DNA of 64,000 bases from Mycolicibacterium chubuense NBB4 (GTDB lineage: Bacteria > Actinomycetota > Actinomycetes > Mycobacteriales > Mycobacteriaceae): positions 868,001-932,000 of the forward strand of contig NC_018027.1 of assembly GCF_000266905.1 (NCBI RefSeq), in the 5' to 3' direction. This document shows positions 26,341 to 34,333 of the stretch, piece after piece. A program made the position numbers and the translations under genes. Positions within the stretch are counted from its first letter, which is position 1. Every line of letters begins with the position of its first letter. The notes beneath the pieces were generated by a model that did no database searches, was not told where the DNA came from, and saw only the letters and a program-made list of their open reading frames with translations.

Positions 26341-26349
26341 GTCGTAAGG
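26341..26349. repeat. Target-site duplication, right copy
   Basis: GTCGTAAGG, identical to 24844-24852. Confidence 0.92.
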
Positions 26350-27030
26350 GTGGTAGCCGACACTGCTCTGGATCGTCATCCGGCCGTCCTCGGGGAGGAC
26401 GTCGAAGCACATCTTGAAGAAGTCGTCGTAACGCTCGAAACCGAAATGCTCGAACGCCTCGATCGAGACGATCCGGTCGACGGGGGAGTGGAACTGTTCC
26501 CAGCCCTCCAGCCGCACATCGAACGTCCGCTCGGTGTCGATCTTGCCCAGCAGCTGGTCGCAGTAGGCCTTCTGGTTCTTGGACAGCGTCAGACCGATGA
26601 CGTTGACGTCGTACTTCTCCATCGCACGCTGCAGTGTGAGCCCCCACCCACAGCCGACCTCGAGCAGCGTCATGCCGGGCTTGAGGTCGAGTCTGTCGAG
26701 GTGCTGGTCGACGTTGGCGATCTGGGCCTCGGACAGCGTCACGTCGGGGCCGGTGAAGAACGCGCAGCTGTACTTGCGGGTCGGATCCTGGAAGACGCCG
26801 AAGAAGTCGTCCGACAGGTCGTAATGCGCCTGTATGTCCTCGAAGTGAGGCGTCATATCCTTCGTGCCGGTGGACTGGTCAGCCATTTTTCCCTCTGCTT
26901 CGTGCTTTGTGTCAATGAAAAAGTTGTAGGGAACGGTACCCAACGGCGCGGCTCAAAGGTGCTGCGAACACGCCTCTAAAGCGATCAGCCTAGCGTCAGG
27001 CCTCTCGCTCGATCCAATCTGTGCGCCGGC

Positions 27031-27900
27031 CTACTTGACGAGCGTGAACTGATTCACGTCGGTGTATCCCTTGCGGAACGAGTCCGCACACCCGGTCAGG
27101 TAGTGCATATACCGGTCATAAACCTCTTCGGACTGCACCGCGATCGCTTCGTCCCGGTTCGCCTGCAGCGCCTCGGCCCAGCAGTCCAGGGTCCGCGCGT
27201 AGTGCGGCTGAAGCGACTGCTCGCGGGTCAGCGTGAACCCGGCCTTGCCCGAATGCTCCCCGACCAACTCGATCGTCGGCAGGTAACCGCCCGGGAAGAT
27301 CTCGGTCAGGATGAACTTGATGAACCGCGCCACGGAGAACGTCAGCGGGATGCCACGCTCGATCATCTGCGGGATCGTCAGCGCGGTGATGGTGTGCAGC
27401 AGCATCACGCCGTCGTCGGGCAGCACCCGGTAGGCCGTCGCGAAGAAGTCGTCCCAGCGGTCCTTACCGAAGTGCTCGAACGCGCCGATGGACACGATGC
27501 GGTCGACGGGCTGGTCGAAGTCCTCCCAGCCCTCCAGCCGGACCTCCATGGAGCGCGGGCTGCCGGACTCGGCGAACACGCGCTCGACATGCGCCTTCTG
27601 GTTCTCGCTCAGCGTCAACCCGATGACGTCGACGTCGTAGCGCTCGACCGCCCGCATCATCGTGTAACCCCAGCCGCAGCCCACGTCCAACAGCGTCATG
27701 CCCGGCTCGAGACCGAGCTTGCCGAGCGCGAGGTCGACCTTGGCCCGCTGGGCCTCCTCGAGCGTCATGTCGTCGCGCTCGAAGTACGCGCAGCTATACA
27801 TCTGGGACGGATCCAGGAACAGCCGGAAGAACTCGTCGGACAGGTCGTAATGCGCCTGGACGTCGTCGAAGTGCGGCGTGAGGTTTCTTTTCGAGGCCAT
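27031..27900 (-). CDS. Mycolic acid methyltransferase/cyclopropane synthase, MmaA/CmaA family
   Basis: This intact 289-residue SAM-dependent enzyme modifies the meromycolate chain by cyclopropanation or methyl addition. The SAM motif LLDVGCGWG lies at 70-78, [10 protein letters not shown] follows, and [17 protein letters not shown] holds the conserved active-site Glu (E142). [15 protein letters not shown] and the end DVNQFTLVK are family-typical. Which family member (MmaA1, MmaA2/CmaA1-like or other) cannot be decided by eye. ATG at 27900 is the start that matches the family. It lies upstream of the broken mmaA4 on the same strand and may be the only working mycolate-modifying enzyme in this cluster. 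Confidence 0.9.
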   Translation of the reverse strand: MASKRNLTPHFDDVQAHYDLSDEFFRLFLDPSQMYSCAYFERDDMTLEEAQRAKVDLALGKLGLEPGMTLLDVGCGWGYTMMRAVERYDVDVIGLTLSENQKAHVERVFAESGSPRSMEVRLEGWEDFDQPVDRIVSIGAFEHFGKDRWDDFFATAYRVLPDDGVMLLHTITALTIPQMIERGIPLTFSVARFIKFILTEIFPGGYLPTIELVGEHSGKAGFTLTREQSLQPHYARTLDCWAEALQANRDEAIAVQSEEVYDRYMHYLTGCADSFRKGYTDVNQFTLVK

Positions 27901-28016
27901 AGCTACGGCCTTCCTGAGGACGCTGCCCGAAGAGGATCTCCTGAAAACGGCGGTCACGCGTGCCCGTGAGGCATGGTATCGGGAATCAAGAACCTGTGAA
28001 TTGACGCAGGCGCAGG

Positions 28017-28919
28017 TCAGCTGGCCTCGGCAAACGTGGTTTTGAGCTCGCCGACGATGTCGTCCCACAGCGGCTCGGGTAGTTCGTGGCCCATGCCGTC
28101 GAACAGCACCAGCCGCGCATTCGGGATTGCCCGGGCGATCGCCCGCCCGCCCGAAGGCCGCATGAGCTTGTCGGCCTTGCCGTGGACGACCACCGTCGGA
28201 GCCGTAGTCTGCTTGTTGTAGTGCAGCAGGCTGCCGCTGCCGAGGATGGCGGCGAACTGCCGGCCGATGCCCGCCGGGTAGTAGGAACGGTCGAAGCCTT
28301 CGATCGCCTCGGCACGCAGGACGTCGTCGGTGCGGGGATAGCCCGGGCTGCCGATGATCTTGCTGACCCGGATCGTGTTGTCGATGATGGCCTCGCGCGA
28401 CGAGCCCTTGGGCTTCTGCAGGATCGCGAGCAGTTGCTGCGGCCCGGGCGGCGGCAGCAGCGCCCGGTTGTTGCTGGAGAAGATGACGCCCAGCGCCCGG
28501 GTGCGCGGCTGGTGGCGCGCGGCGAACACCTGGGCGATCATCCCGCCCATCGACCCGCCGACGACGTGAGCCCTCTCGACCTCGAGGTGGTCGAGCAGCG
28601 CGGCCGCGTCGTCGGCCATGTCCTCCAGCGTGTACGGGGCCGGGCTCTTGCGCCCTATCAGCGAGCGTCCCATCCGGACCAGCAGCGGGGACTCCGACGA
28701 CTGGCCGTGCAGCTTCGTCGACAGACCGGCGTCGCGGTTGTCGTAGCGGATGACCCGCAGACCCTGGTCGACCAGCTTCTCGCAGAACTCCGTGCGCCAC
28801 ATGATCAGTTGCGCGCCGAGACCCATGATCAGCAGGACCGCCGGATCGTTCGGATCGCCCATGTCCTCGTAGTGGATGTTGACGTCGTCAGACGCCGCCG
28901 TGCCGGTGCGGATCTCCAT
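28017..28919 (-). CDS. lipG: Alpha/beta-hydrolase LipG-like
   Basis: The 300-residue hydrolase has nucleophile elbow GGSMGG with S123, a late acid in [10 protein letters not shown], and catalytic His in FDGMGHELP. It is expected to cleave esters or thioesters. Position between the mycolate methyltransferases and the ABC1 kinase matches M. tuberculosis lipG (Rv0646c), a reported phospholipase/thioesterase. It begins directly after the ABC1 stop with no gap, so the two are co-transcribed. Confidence 0.85.
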   Translation of the reverse strand: MEIRTGTAASDDVNIHYEDMGDPNDPAVLLIMGLGAQLIMWRTEFCEKLVDQGLRVIRYDNRDAGLSTKLHGQSSESPLLVRMGRSLIGRKSPAPYTLEDMADDAAALLDHLEVERAHVVGGSMGGMIAQVFAARHQPRTRALGVIFSSNNRALLPPPGPQQLLAILQKPKGSSREAIIDNTIRVSKIIGSPGYPRTDDVLRAEAIEGFDRSYYPAGIGRQFAAILGSGSLLHYNKQTTAPTVVVHGKADKLMRPSGGRAIARAIPNARLVLFDGMGHELPEPLWDDIVGELKTTFAEAS

Positions 28920-30338
28920 CTAGGCTTCGCCCTCTTTCTCGCTGGCATCGGCGGAGTTCTCCTCGCGCGAGCCCTCGTCGCCGAGGTCGTCCGAGTGCTC
29001 GCGGCTGACCTCGACCATGAAGTTGGCGAAGTACCCGGTGAGCTGCGGATCGGACATCATCTGCCACTTCGGCGCCAGCAGCTTCATGTAGCGCTCTACG
29101 TAGAGGAACTGCTTACCGATCAGCACCAATTCCCGCGGCAGCTTGACGTCGTAGGCGTCGGCCAACGCCGAGAGCTGCCTGCCGATCTCGGCGTAGCTCA
29201 GGTCACCCAGCGACTTCATCGTCAGCGGAGTGGCGAACTTCTCCAGGTCCTTGGCCGCCTGCGCCTCGGGCTTCATGGTGCCGACCGCGCCCATCAGCAC
29301 GACGATCTTGCCGGCGGCGGCGTGGTCCTTCTTGACCAGGAGCGCGTAGACCAGTTCCCGCAGCAGCCAGCGTGTGCGCGGGTCGATGCGGCCCATGATG
29401 CCGAAGTCGAAGAACACGATCTTGCCGTCGTCGTCGACGTACAGGTTGCCGGCGTGCAGGTCGCCGTGAAACAGGCCGTGGCGCAGTCCGCCCTCGAAGA
29501 CGCTGAACAGCAGCGCCTTCACCAGTTCCGTGCCGTCGAATCCCTTCTTGCGGATCGCCGCGGCGTCGTCGATACGCACCCCGGAGACGCGTTCCATCGT
29601 CAGCACGCGCTCACTGGTCAGATCCCAGTACACCTGCGGGACGCGGATGTTGCGGCCCAACGGCGAGGCGTGCATGTGCGCCACCCAGGCGTCCATCGAC
29701 TGTGCCTCGAGCCGGAAGTCCAACTCTTCTGCCAGGTTGTCGGCGAAGTCGGCGACCACGTCCTGCGCGGACAGCCGCTGGCCGAGTTTGGCGAACTCGA
29801 CCAGGCGCGCGCCGCGCTTGAGGATCTGCAGGTCGGCGGCGACACGGCGGCGGATTCCCGGCCGCTGGATCTTGACGACGACCTCCTCGCCGGAGTGCAG
29901 CGTCGCGTAGTGCACCTGCGCGATGGAGGCCGACGCGAACGGCTCCTCGTCGAACGAGGCGAACAGCGCCGACGGCTCGTCGCCGAGTTCCTCCTGGAAG
30001 AGTTGGTGGACGCCTTTCGGATCAGCGGGTGGAACACGGTCGAGCAGGCTGCGGAACTCCCGGCTCAGCGGCTCGCCGAAGGCGCCCGGACTCGACGCGA
30101 TGATCTGCCCGAACTTGACGTACGTCGGCCCCAGATCGGCGAACGTCTGCGGGATCTGCTTGACGATCTTTTGTTGCAGCGAGCCGCGGCCACCGAGCTT
30201 GGTGGCGACCCGGGCGCCGGTGCGAGCGATCTGCCAACCCGTGACTCCGACGCGGGCTGCCTCGACCGGCAAAGGGATCCGGTCCAGCTTGGCAACCTCG
30301 CGGTGCTGTGTCTGCTTGTTCCTCGAGGTGGTGCTCAT
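28920..30338 (-). CDS. ABC1/UbiB-family atypical kinase
   Basis: The 472-residue member of the ABC1/ADCK/UbiB family has the KxGQ-type motif (YVKFGQIIASSPGAFG), SIAQVHYATLHSGEEVVVKIQRPG, catalytic loop HGDLHAGN and metal-binding FFDFG. Family members support isoprenoid-quinone synthesis or lipid handling, often as ATPases rather than protein kinases. The ATG at 30338 is preferred to a longer frame without homology upstream. The acidic, Ser/Glu-rich tail is unusual but common in actinobacterial versions. It is followed immediately by lipG. Confidence 0.9.
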   Translation of the reverse strand: MSTTSRNKQTQHREVAKLDRIPLPVEAARVGVTGWQIARTGARVATKLGGRGSLQQKIVKQIPQTFADLGPTYVKFGQIIASSPGAFGEPLSREFRSLLDRVPPADPKGVHQLFQEELGDEPSALFASFDEEPFASASIAQVHYATLHSGEEVVVKIQRPGIRRRVAADLQILKRGARLVEFAKLGQRLSAQDVVADFADNLAEELDFRLEAQSMDAWVAHMHASPLGRNIRVPQVYWDLTSERVLTMERVSGVRIDDAAAIRKKGFDGTELVKALLFSVFEGGLRHGLFHGDLHAGNLYVDDDGKIVFFDFGIMGRIDPRTRWLLRELVYALLVKKDHAAAGKIVVLMGAVGTMKPEAQAAKDLEKFATPLTMKSLGDLSYAEIGRQLSALADAYDVKLPRELVLIGKQFLYVERYMKLLAPKWQMMSDPQLTGYFANFMVEVSREHSDDLGDEGSREENSADASEKEGEA

Positions 30339-30407
30339 AGAGTGCAGTGTCCCAAAAACACCCCGGCGGGGAAAAAAGCTGTGGACCAGTTCACACTGCC
30401 CCTTCGC

Positions 30408-30469
30408 GCCGAACTGGGGTTCCCGGCTGCGATCGAGGCCCGGATCACGACCGGGAATCTCAGTTCGGC
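30408..30469 (-). terminator. Long hairpin after the DUF2236 gene
   Basis: GCCGAACTG...TTCCCGG (30408-30426) is complementary to 30451-30469 at 17 of 19 positions, loop 24 bases. It starts 6 bases past the oxygenase stop on the minus strand. No T tract follows, so a Rho-independent role is unproven. Confidence 0.55.
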
Positions 30470-30474
30470 GGCGG

Positions 30475-31473
30475 TCAGGCGAATGCGTCTTCGAGCTCCG
30501 ACCGCGTGCGTACGGGGTCGGTGCCCGGCTGGTAGGTGGGCATTGTGTGCGGTGCCAGCGCCGGGTCGACACCGCCTTTCACCCGCGCCTTGGCCTGCTC
30601 GAACTCCGGCACGGGACCGGACGCGACACCGATGCCGTTGATGATCGACCACACCAGTGCGCGGCGCGCGGCGCGTTCGATGGGGTTGGGGTTGCTGTGC
30701 TGGATCAGGCCCATCGCCCACGACGGCATGGTGTCGCGCACCGCCCAGTTCAGCGCGCTCTGCGGCATCGGCAGGTTGGGGCCTGTGGCCATTGCGGCGC
30801 CGTAGGTGACCGCCAGCTTCGGCAGGTAGGACTTCAGGCAATCCAGCGTCTCGGCCTTGGTGGCGGGCAGGTCGGTGCCGCCGAGAGCGTGGCCGACGCG
30901 CACGAACTCGCCGTAGTAGCGATCGATTTTCTTGCCGCGCAAGGGGTTCGGATGGTAGAGCGCGTGCGCGGTGGCGATGCCCCACACCACCGTGGCGTAG
31001 TTCCAGCGCAGCCACTCCGGGTCGTCGGCGTCATAGCGTGCCCCGTCGGGACGGGTGCCCTTGATGGTGTGGTGCATCGAGCGCACCGCCAGGGCGAGCC
31101 GCTCGGCGGTCTCGGTCGATCCGTACGCGGTCCCGATGAAGAACGCGACCGAATGCCCGAGCCGCGCCGCCAGGCCCTTCGGGTCGAGCACGGGCATCGG
31201 GTCGTCCTTGGTCTCCGGCTTGACCAGTCGCGAGTGGTGGATGCCCATCCAGTAGATCGACGGGTCGAGACGCTCGAGGAACGCCGCGCACTGCAACCCG
31301 AAGATCAGCGACTGCATGTGGGAGTGAACGTGCCAGACCGCGCTGCCCGGCCCGAACCACCCCGGATCGCCGATCGGGGCGGCGAACTCCATGCCGCGGA
31401 AGAAGTGGCGGCGCACATCGTGGTCGAAGCGTTGATTCAGCAACTGTCCGACGATCTGGTGCGGCAGGTACAT
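30475..31473 (-). CDS. DUF2236/MpaB-type oxygenase
   Basis: The 332-residue protein belongs to the DUF2236 family, which includes latex-clearing Lcp and fungal MpaB oxygenases. Seen here are an N-terminal block with conserved His residues (HHFFRGMEFAAPIG-like, GSAVWHVHSHM), the repeated Arg/His-rich core (HHSRL, MHHTIKGTRPDG) and WATVVWGI-type segments. Heme-dependent oxidation is inferred from the family; substrate unknown. ATG at 31473 is preferred over the longer upstream frame. It is divergent from a TetR gene and probably controlled by it. Confidence 0.8.
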   Translation of the reverse strand: MYLPHQIVGQLLNQRFDHDVRRHFFRGMEFAAPIGDPGWFGPGSAVWHVHSHMQSLIFGLQCAAFLERLDPSIYWMGIHHSRLVKPETKDDPMPVLDPKGLAARLGHSVAFFIGTAYGSTETAERLALAVRSMHHTIKGTRPDGARYDADDPEWLRWNYATVVWGIATAHALYHPNPLRGKKIDRYYGEFVRVGHALGGTDLPATKAETLDCLKSYLPKLAVTYGAAMATGPNLPMPQSALNWAVRDTMPSWAMGLIQHSNPNPIERAARRALVWSIINGIGVASGPVPEFEQAKARVKGGVDPALAPHTMPTYQPGTDPVRTRSELEDAFA

Positions 31474-31499
31474 CGAGGCCTCCCGAGAGTGGTCACGGC

Positions 31500-31538
31500 T
31501 GTCACCAGAATAGCGTTTGGATACGGATGTGACCAGAA
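31500..31538. promoter_or_regulatory. Repeated site between DUF2236 gene and TetR gene
   Basis: TGTCACCAGAA (31500-31510) and TGTGACCAGAA (31528-31538) match at 10 of 11 bases, 28 bases apart. They bracket a possible minus-strand -10 TATTCT. They are candidate TetR binding sites. Confidence 0.4.
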
Positions 31539-31565
31539 GCGAGCGCAACGGCATAGGCTGAGGCG

Positions 31566-32162
31566 GTGTCCAGTCCGACCAGGTGGGCCGGTGTCCCGCT
31601 GACCGACCGCCGCGCGGAGCGTCGCGGGCTGTTGATCGACGCCGCGTTCCGGTTGTTCGGAGACGGCGGCGAAGCGGCGCTGTCGGTGCGCTCCGTCTGC
31701 CGGGAGAGCGGACTGAACACCCGCTACTTCTACGAGAGTTTCTCCGGCACCGACGAACTCCTCGGTGCGGTGTACGACCGCGTCAGCGCCGAACTCGCGG
31801 CCGAGGTGTCCGGCGCGATGGCACATGCCGGCGACTCGCTGCGCACGCGGACACGGGCAGGGATGGCCGCGGTCCTGCACTTCAGCTCCGCCGACCCGCG
31901 GCGCGGCCGGATCCTGTTCACCGACGCGCGCGCCAATCCGGTGCTGACCGAGCGGCGCGCGGTGACGCAGGACCTGTTGCGCGAGGCGGTGCTCACCGAG
32001 GGCTGGCGGCTGCATCCCGACAGCAGCCCGATCGCCGCGATGGTCGGGGCTGCGATGTACACCGGTGCGATGGCCGAACTCGCGCAGCAGTGGCTGGCCG
32101 GACACCTCGGGGACGACCTCGACGTCGTGCTCGACTACGCGCTGGAGTTGGTGCTGCGCTGA
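31566..32162 (+). CDS. TetR-family transcriptional regulator
   Basis: The 198-residue regulator has an N-terminal TetR HTH (about 20-65: LLIDAAFRLFGDGG, VRSVCRESGLNTRYFYESFSG) and a C-terminal ligand domain. GTG start at 31566. It is transcribed divergently from the DUF2236 gene with 92 bases between, which points to control of that gene and itself; two near-identical 11-base sites lie in the gap. The ligand is unknown. Confidence 0.88.
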   Translation: MSSPTRWAGVPLTDRRAERRGLLIDAAFRLFGDGGEAALSVRSVCRESGLNTRYFYESFSGTDELLGAVYDRVSAELAAEVSGAMAHAGDSLRTRTRAGMAAVLHFSSADPRRGRILFTDARANPVLTERRAVTQDLLREAVLTEGWRLHPDSSPIAAMVGAAMYTGAMAELAQQWLAGHLGDDLDVVLDYALELVLR

Positions 32163-32176
32163 GCGCCGGCCACCGG

Positions 32177-32779
32177 CTACGAGGCCGTCGCCGGCTTCCA
32201 GGGTGTCAGCCAGTCAGTCTCCGGCCAGCCCTCCCTCGCCGCGACGAGCTCGTACAGCGTTGCGCCGTCGATGCTCTCGCGGATGATGTCCCCGTGGCCG
32301 GCATGGCGGGCCAGCTCCTCGATCATGTGGAAGAACACCCAGCGCACCGACCATGCGGACGCGTCCTGGGGAAACCACGGCACGCCCTGCGGGATCGGGA
32401 CTGCGGCACCGAGATCGGTCGTCTCGGCCAGCCGCAGAGTCTCGGCGTTCTGCTTGTCGAACTCGGCGAGGATCCCGGCGAGTGTCTCGTCGTCGCGCAT
32501 GACGAACTCATCGGAGTAGTCGACGGCCCGGTCCTGCATCGGGCGCATGTCACTCTCACACCGATCCGGTGCGGCCGCCACCCGCGCCATCCAACTGCGC
32601 TGGCAGCCGGTGACGTGCTTGATCAGCCCGCCGACGGACAGCGCGCTGACCGACGGGGTCGAGCGCACCTGTTCGTCGGTGAGCCCGAACGCGATCGCGT
32701 GGAACGCCTGCTGCTGCGCGGTGAGGTACTCCGTGAGGCCCGCGCGCTCGTCGGCGATCGGTGGCGGCATGGCTGCCAT
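32177..32779 (-). CDS. DinB-fold protein (DUF664-like)
   Basis: The 200-residue protein has a four-helix DinB/YfiT-type fold as judged by LIKHVTGCQRSWM, WSVRWVFFHMIEELARHAGHGDIIRE with spaced His residues expected to bind metal (H in KHV, H in FHM, H in RHAGH). Many actinobacterial members act as mycothiol-dependent enzymes. It begins one base after the end of the second DinB gene, so both are co-transcribed. Substrate unknown. Confidence 0.85.
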   Translation of the reverse strand: MAAMPPPIADERAGLTEYLTAQQQAFHAIAFGLTDEQVRSTPSVSALSVGGLIKHVTGCQRSWMARVAAAPDRCESDMRPMQDRAVDYSDEFVMRDDETLAGILAEFDKQNAETLRLAETTDLGAAVPIPQGVPWFPQDASAWSVRWVFFHMIEELARHAGHGDIIRESIDGATLYELVAAREGWPETDWLTPWKPATAS

Positions 32780-32780
32780 G

Positions 32781-33320
32781 TCAGCTCTCCTTCTCGTGGG
32801 TGTGCACGTACAGGTCGCGGAGCAGGGCGATCTCGGCTCCGTGGTGGATCACTTCGCGGTTGATGTGCAGGATCAGGTCGGTCATCGGGTGCTCGGCCCA
32901 AGGACCCTCCGCCGCACCGATCGGGCGGGCGAGGTCGGCGTCGTCGAGCCCGCGAACGCCGTCGTTCCAGCGTCGGTAGGCGTCGTCGAGCTGGCGCAGC
33001 GCGGTGGCGGCGTCGGTGGCGTAGCGCCACGACTCGTAGTCGGCCGCCGGGCCGCCGAAATGCCAGTGCGCGCGCATGGCCAGCACGCCGACGATGACAT
33101 GGGCGAGCCGCCACGCGATGGTGGTGAACGGTTCCGGCTGCGGCGGGGGATAGCTGAAGTCGACCCCGCCGCCGGGATGCACCGTCCAGGCTCCCGGCAC
33201 GGGCGTCCAGAAGTACTCGTCGTCGGTCAGCCCGTCGAGCCGGGGACGCAGTTGGTGGGACCAATGCCAGTCGAGCTGGTCGACCAGTCGTAACGCCAGT
33301 TCGTTGCTCACGGCTCTCAC
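32781..33320 (-). CDS. DinB-superfamily protein
   Basis: This 179-residue DinB-fold protein has His ligands in RLAHVIVGVL, MTDLILHINREVIHHGAEIALLRDLY. Starts at GTG 33320 or GTG 33311 (the latter gives MSNELALRL); neither is decisive. It is the first gene of the pair and divergent from a WYL regulator, which likely controls it. The metal-dependent enzyme role is inferred from the family. Confidence 0.82.
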   Translation of the reverse strand: MRAVSNELALRLVDQLDWHWSHQLRPRLDGLTDDEYFWTPVPGAWTVHPGGGVDFSYPPPQPEPFTTIAWRLAHVIVGVLAMRAHWHFGGPAADYESWRYATDAATALRQLDDAYRRWNDGVRGLDDADLARPIGAAEGPWAEHPMTDLILHINREVIHHGAEIALLRDLYVHTHEKES

Positions 33321-33335
33321 CTTGTCACCGTTTGC

Positions 33336-33350
33336 GGACAGTTTCTGTCC
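33336..33350. promoter_or_regulatory. Palindrome GGACAG-TTT-CTGTCC between DinB and WYL genes
   Basis: A perfect 6-bp inverted repeat with 3-base spacer lies 16 bases from the DinB start and 24 from the WYL start, the position expected of an operator for the WYL regulator. Confidence 0.5.
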
Positions 33351-33373
33351 TAGAACTGCGGCAGACTGTCGTC

Positions 33374-34324
33374 ATGTCGGAGACCACCGGCCGGGTGCTG
33401 CAACTGCTCGGTCTGCTGCAGGGCCGCCGCGTCTGGACCGGCGAAGAGTTGGCGGACCGGCTCGGGGTGACGACGCGCAGCGTGCGCCGGGACATCGACC
33501 GGTTGCGCGAGCTCGGCTATCCGGTGCACGCCAGCCCGGGCCACGGTGGCGGCTACCAGCTGGGCGCTGGAGCGGCCCTGCCTCCGCTGCTGCTCGACCC
33601 CGACGAAGCCGTCGCCATGGCGGTCTGCCTGCGTGTCGCGGCCGGCGGCAGCGTCGCCGGGGTCGGGGAGTCGGCGCTGCGCGCCCTGTCCAAGCTCGAC
33701 CAGGTCATGCCGGCGAAGCTGCGCTCCCAGGTCGGCGCGGTGCACGACACCACGGTGACGCTCGGCGCCGCCACCGACTCGCCGGTCGACCCCGACGTGC
33801 TCATGACGCTGGCCCGGGCCAGCCGCGACCGCGAACACGTCACCGCCGGCTATGTCGATGTCCGCGGCAATGTCTCCCAGCGGCGGCTCGAGCCCTACCA
33901 GTTGGTGACCACCGGGCGCCGGTGGTACCTGCTGTGTTTCGACCGGGACCGCTCCGACTGGCGCAGTCTGCGCCTGGACCGGATGTCGGAGGTGCGCGCG
34001 CTGGGCAGTACGTTCGTGGCGCGCGAGGCGCCCGATGCCGCCTCCTACGTTCGTCGCGCGATCAGTTCCTCTCCGTACCGCTATGTCGCCCGGGTGCGTT
34101 ACTTCGCACCGGAACATGTTGTGGCGCGGACGTTTCCGGGTGCCTCTGCGGTCATCGAAGCCGACGGTCCCGACGCGTGCATCGTCACTGCGGGAGCCGA
34201 CGATCCTGAGCGGATGGTGCCGTGGCTGGCCATGCCCGGGTGCGACTTCGAGGTGCTCGAGCCGTCGGAGGTCATCGACGCGGTGCGTGTCGTCGCCGAC
34301 CGGATCGCCCGCGCCGCTCGGTAG
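33374..34324 (+). CDS. WYL-domain transcriptional regulator (YafY-like)
   Basis: The 316-residue protein has an N-terminal HTH_11 winged helix (VLQLLGLLQGRRVWTGEELADRLGVTTRSVRRDIDRLRELG, about 6-50) followed by a WYL domain (YQLVTTGRRWYLLCFDRDRSDWRSLRLDRM) and a C-terminal WCX-type extension. WYL domains bind nucleic acid or small ligands. ATG at 33374 follows shortly after the palindrome. It ends 9 bases before the mannosidase but is probably an independent regulator of the divergent DinB pair. Confidence 0.88.
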   Translation: MSETTGRVLQLLGLLQGRRVWTGEELADRLGVTTRSVRRDIDRLRELGYPVHASPGHGGGYQLGAGAALPPLLLDPDEAVAMAVCLRVAAGGSVAGVGESALRALSKLDQVMPAKLRSQVGAVHDTTVTLGAATDSPVDPDVLMTLARASRDREHVTAGYVDVRGNVSQRRLEPYQLVTTGRRWYLLCFDRDRSDWRSLRLDRMSEVRALGSTFVAREAPDAASYVRRAISSSPYRYVARVRYFAPEHVVARTFPGASAVIEADGPDACIVTAGADDPERMVPWLAMPGCDFEVLEPSEVIDAVRVVADRIARAAR

Positions 34325-34333
34325 TCTCTGTCA

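Larger units (their letters stand above)
24493..26886 (-). pseudogene. mmaA4: mmaA4-type hydroxymycolate synthase interrupted by an IS256-family element
   Basis: The gene codes for a SAM-dependent methyltransferase of the mycolic acid cyclopropane synthase family, closest by eye to MmaA4 (Hma), which adds the methyl/hydroxyl branch leading to keto- and methoxy-mycolates. The N-terminal piece (26886-26341) has [23 protein letters not shown] and [18 protein letters not shown]; the C-terminal piece (24852-24493) has [34 protein letters not shown] and SLVTYLKP. Removing the element and one 9-bp duplication restores one frame of about 298 residues (MmaA4 is about 301), so the insertion is the only visible lesion. 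As it stands the N-terminal piece runs into GAG CAA TGA in the element. ATG at 26886 (MADQSTG) is preferred to one 19 codons upstream. Product presumably inactive. Confidence 0.9.
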
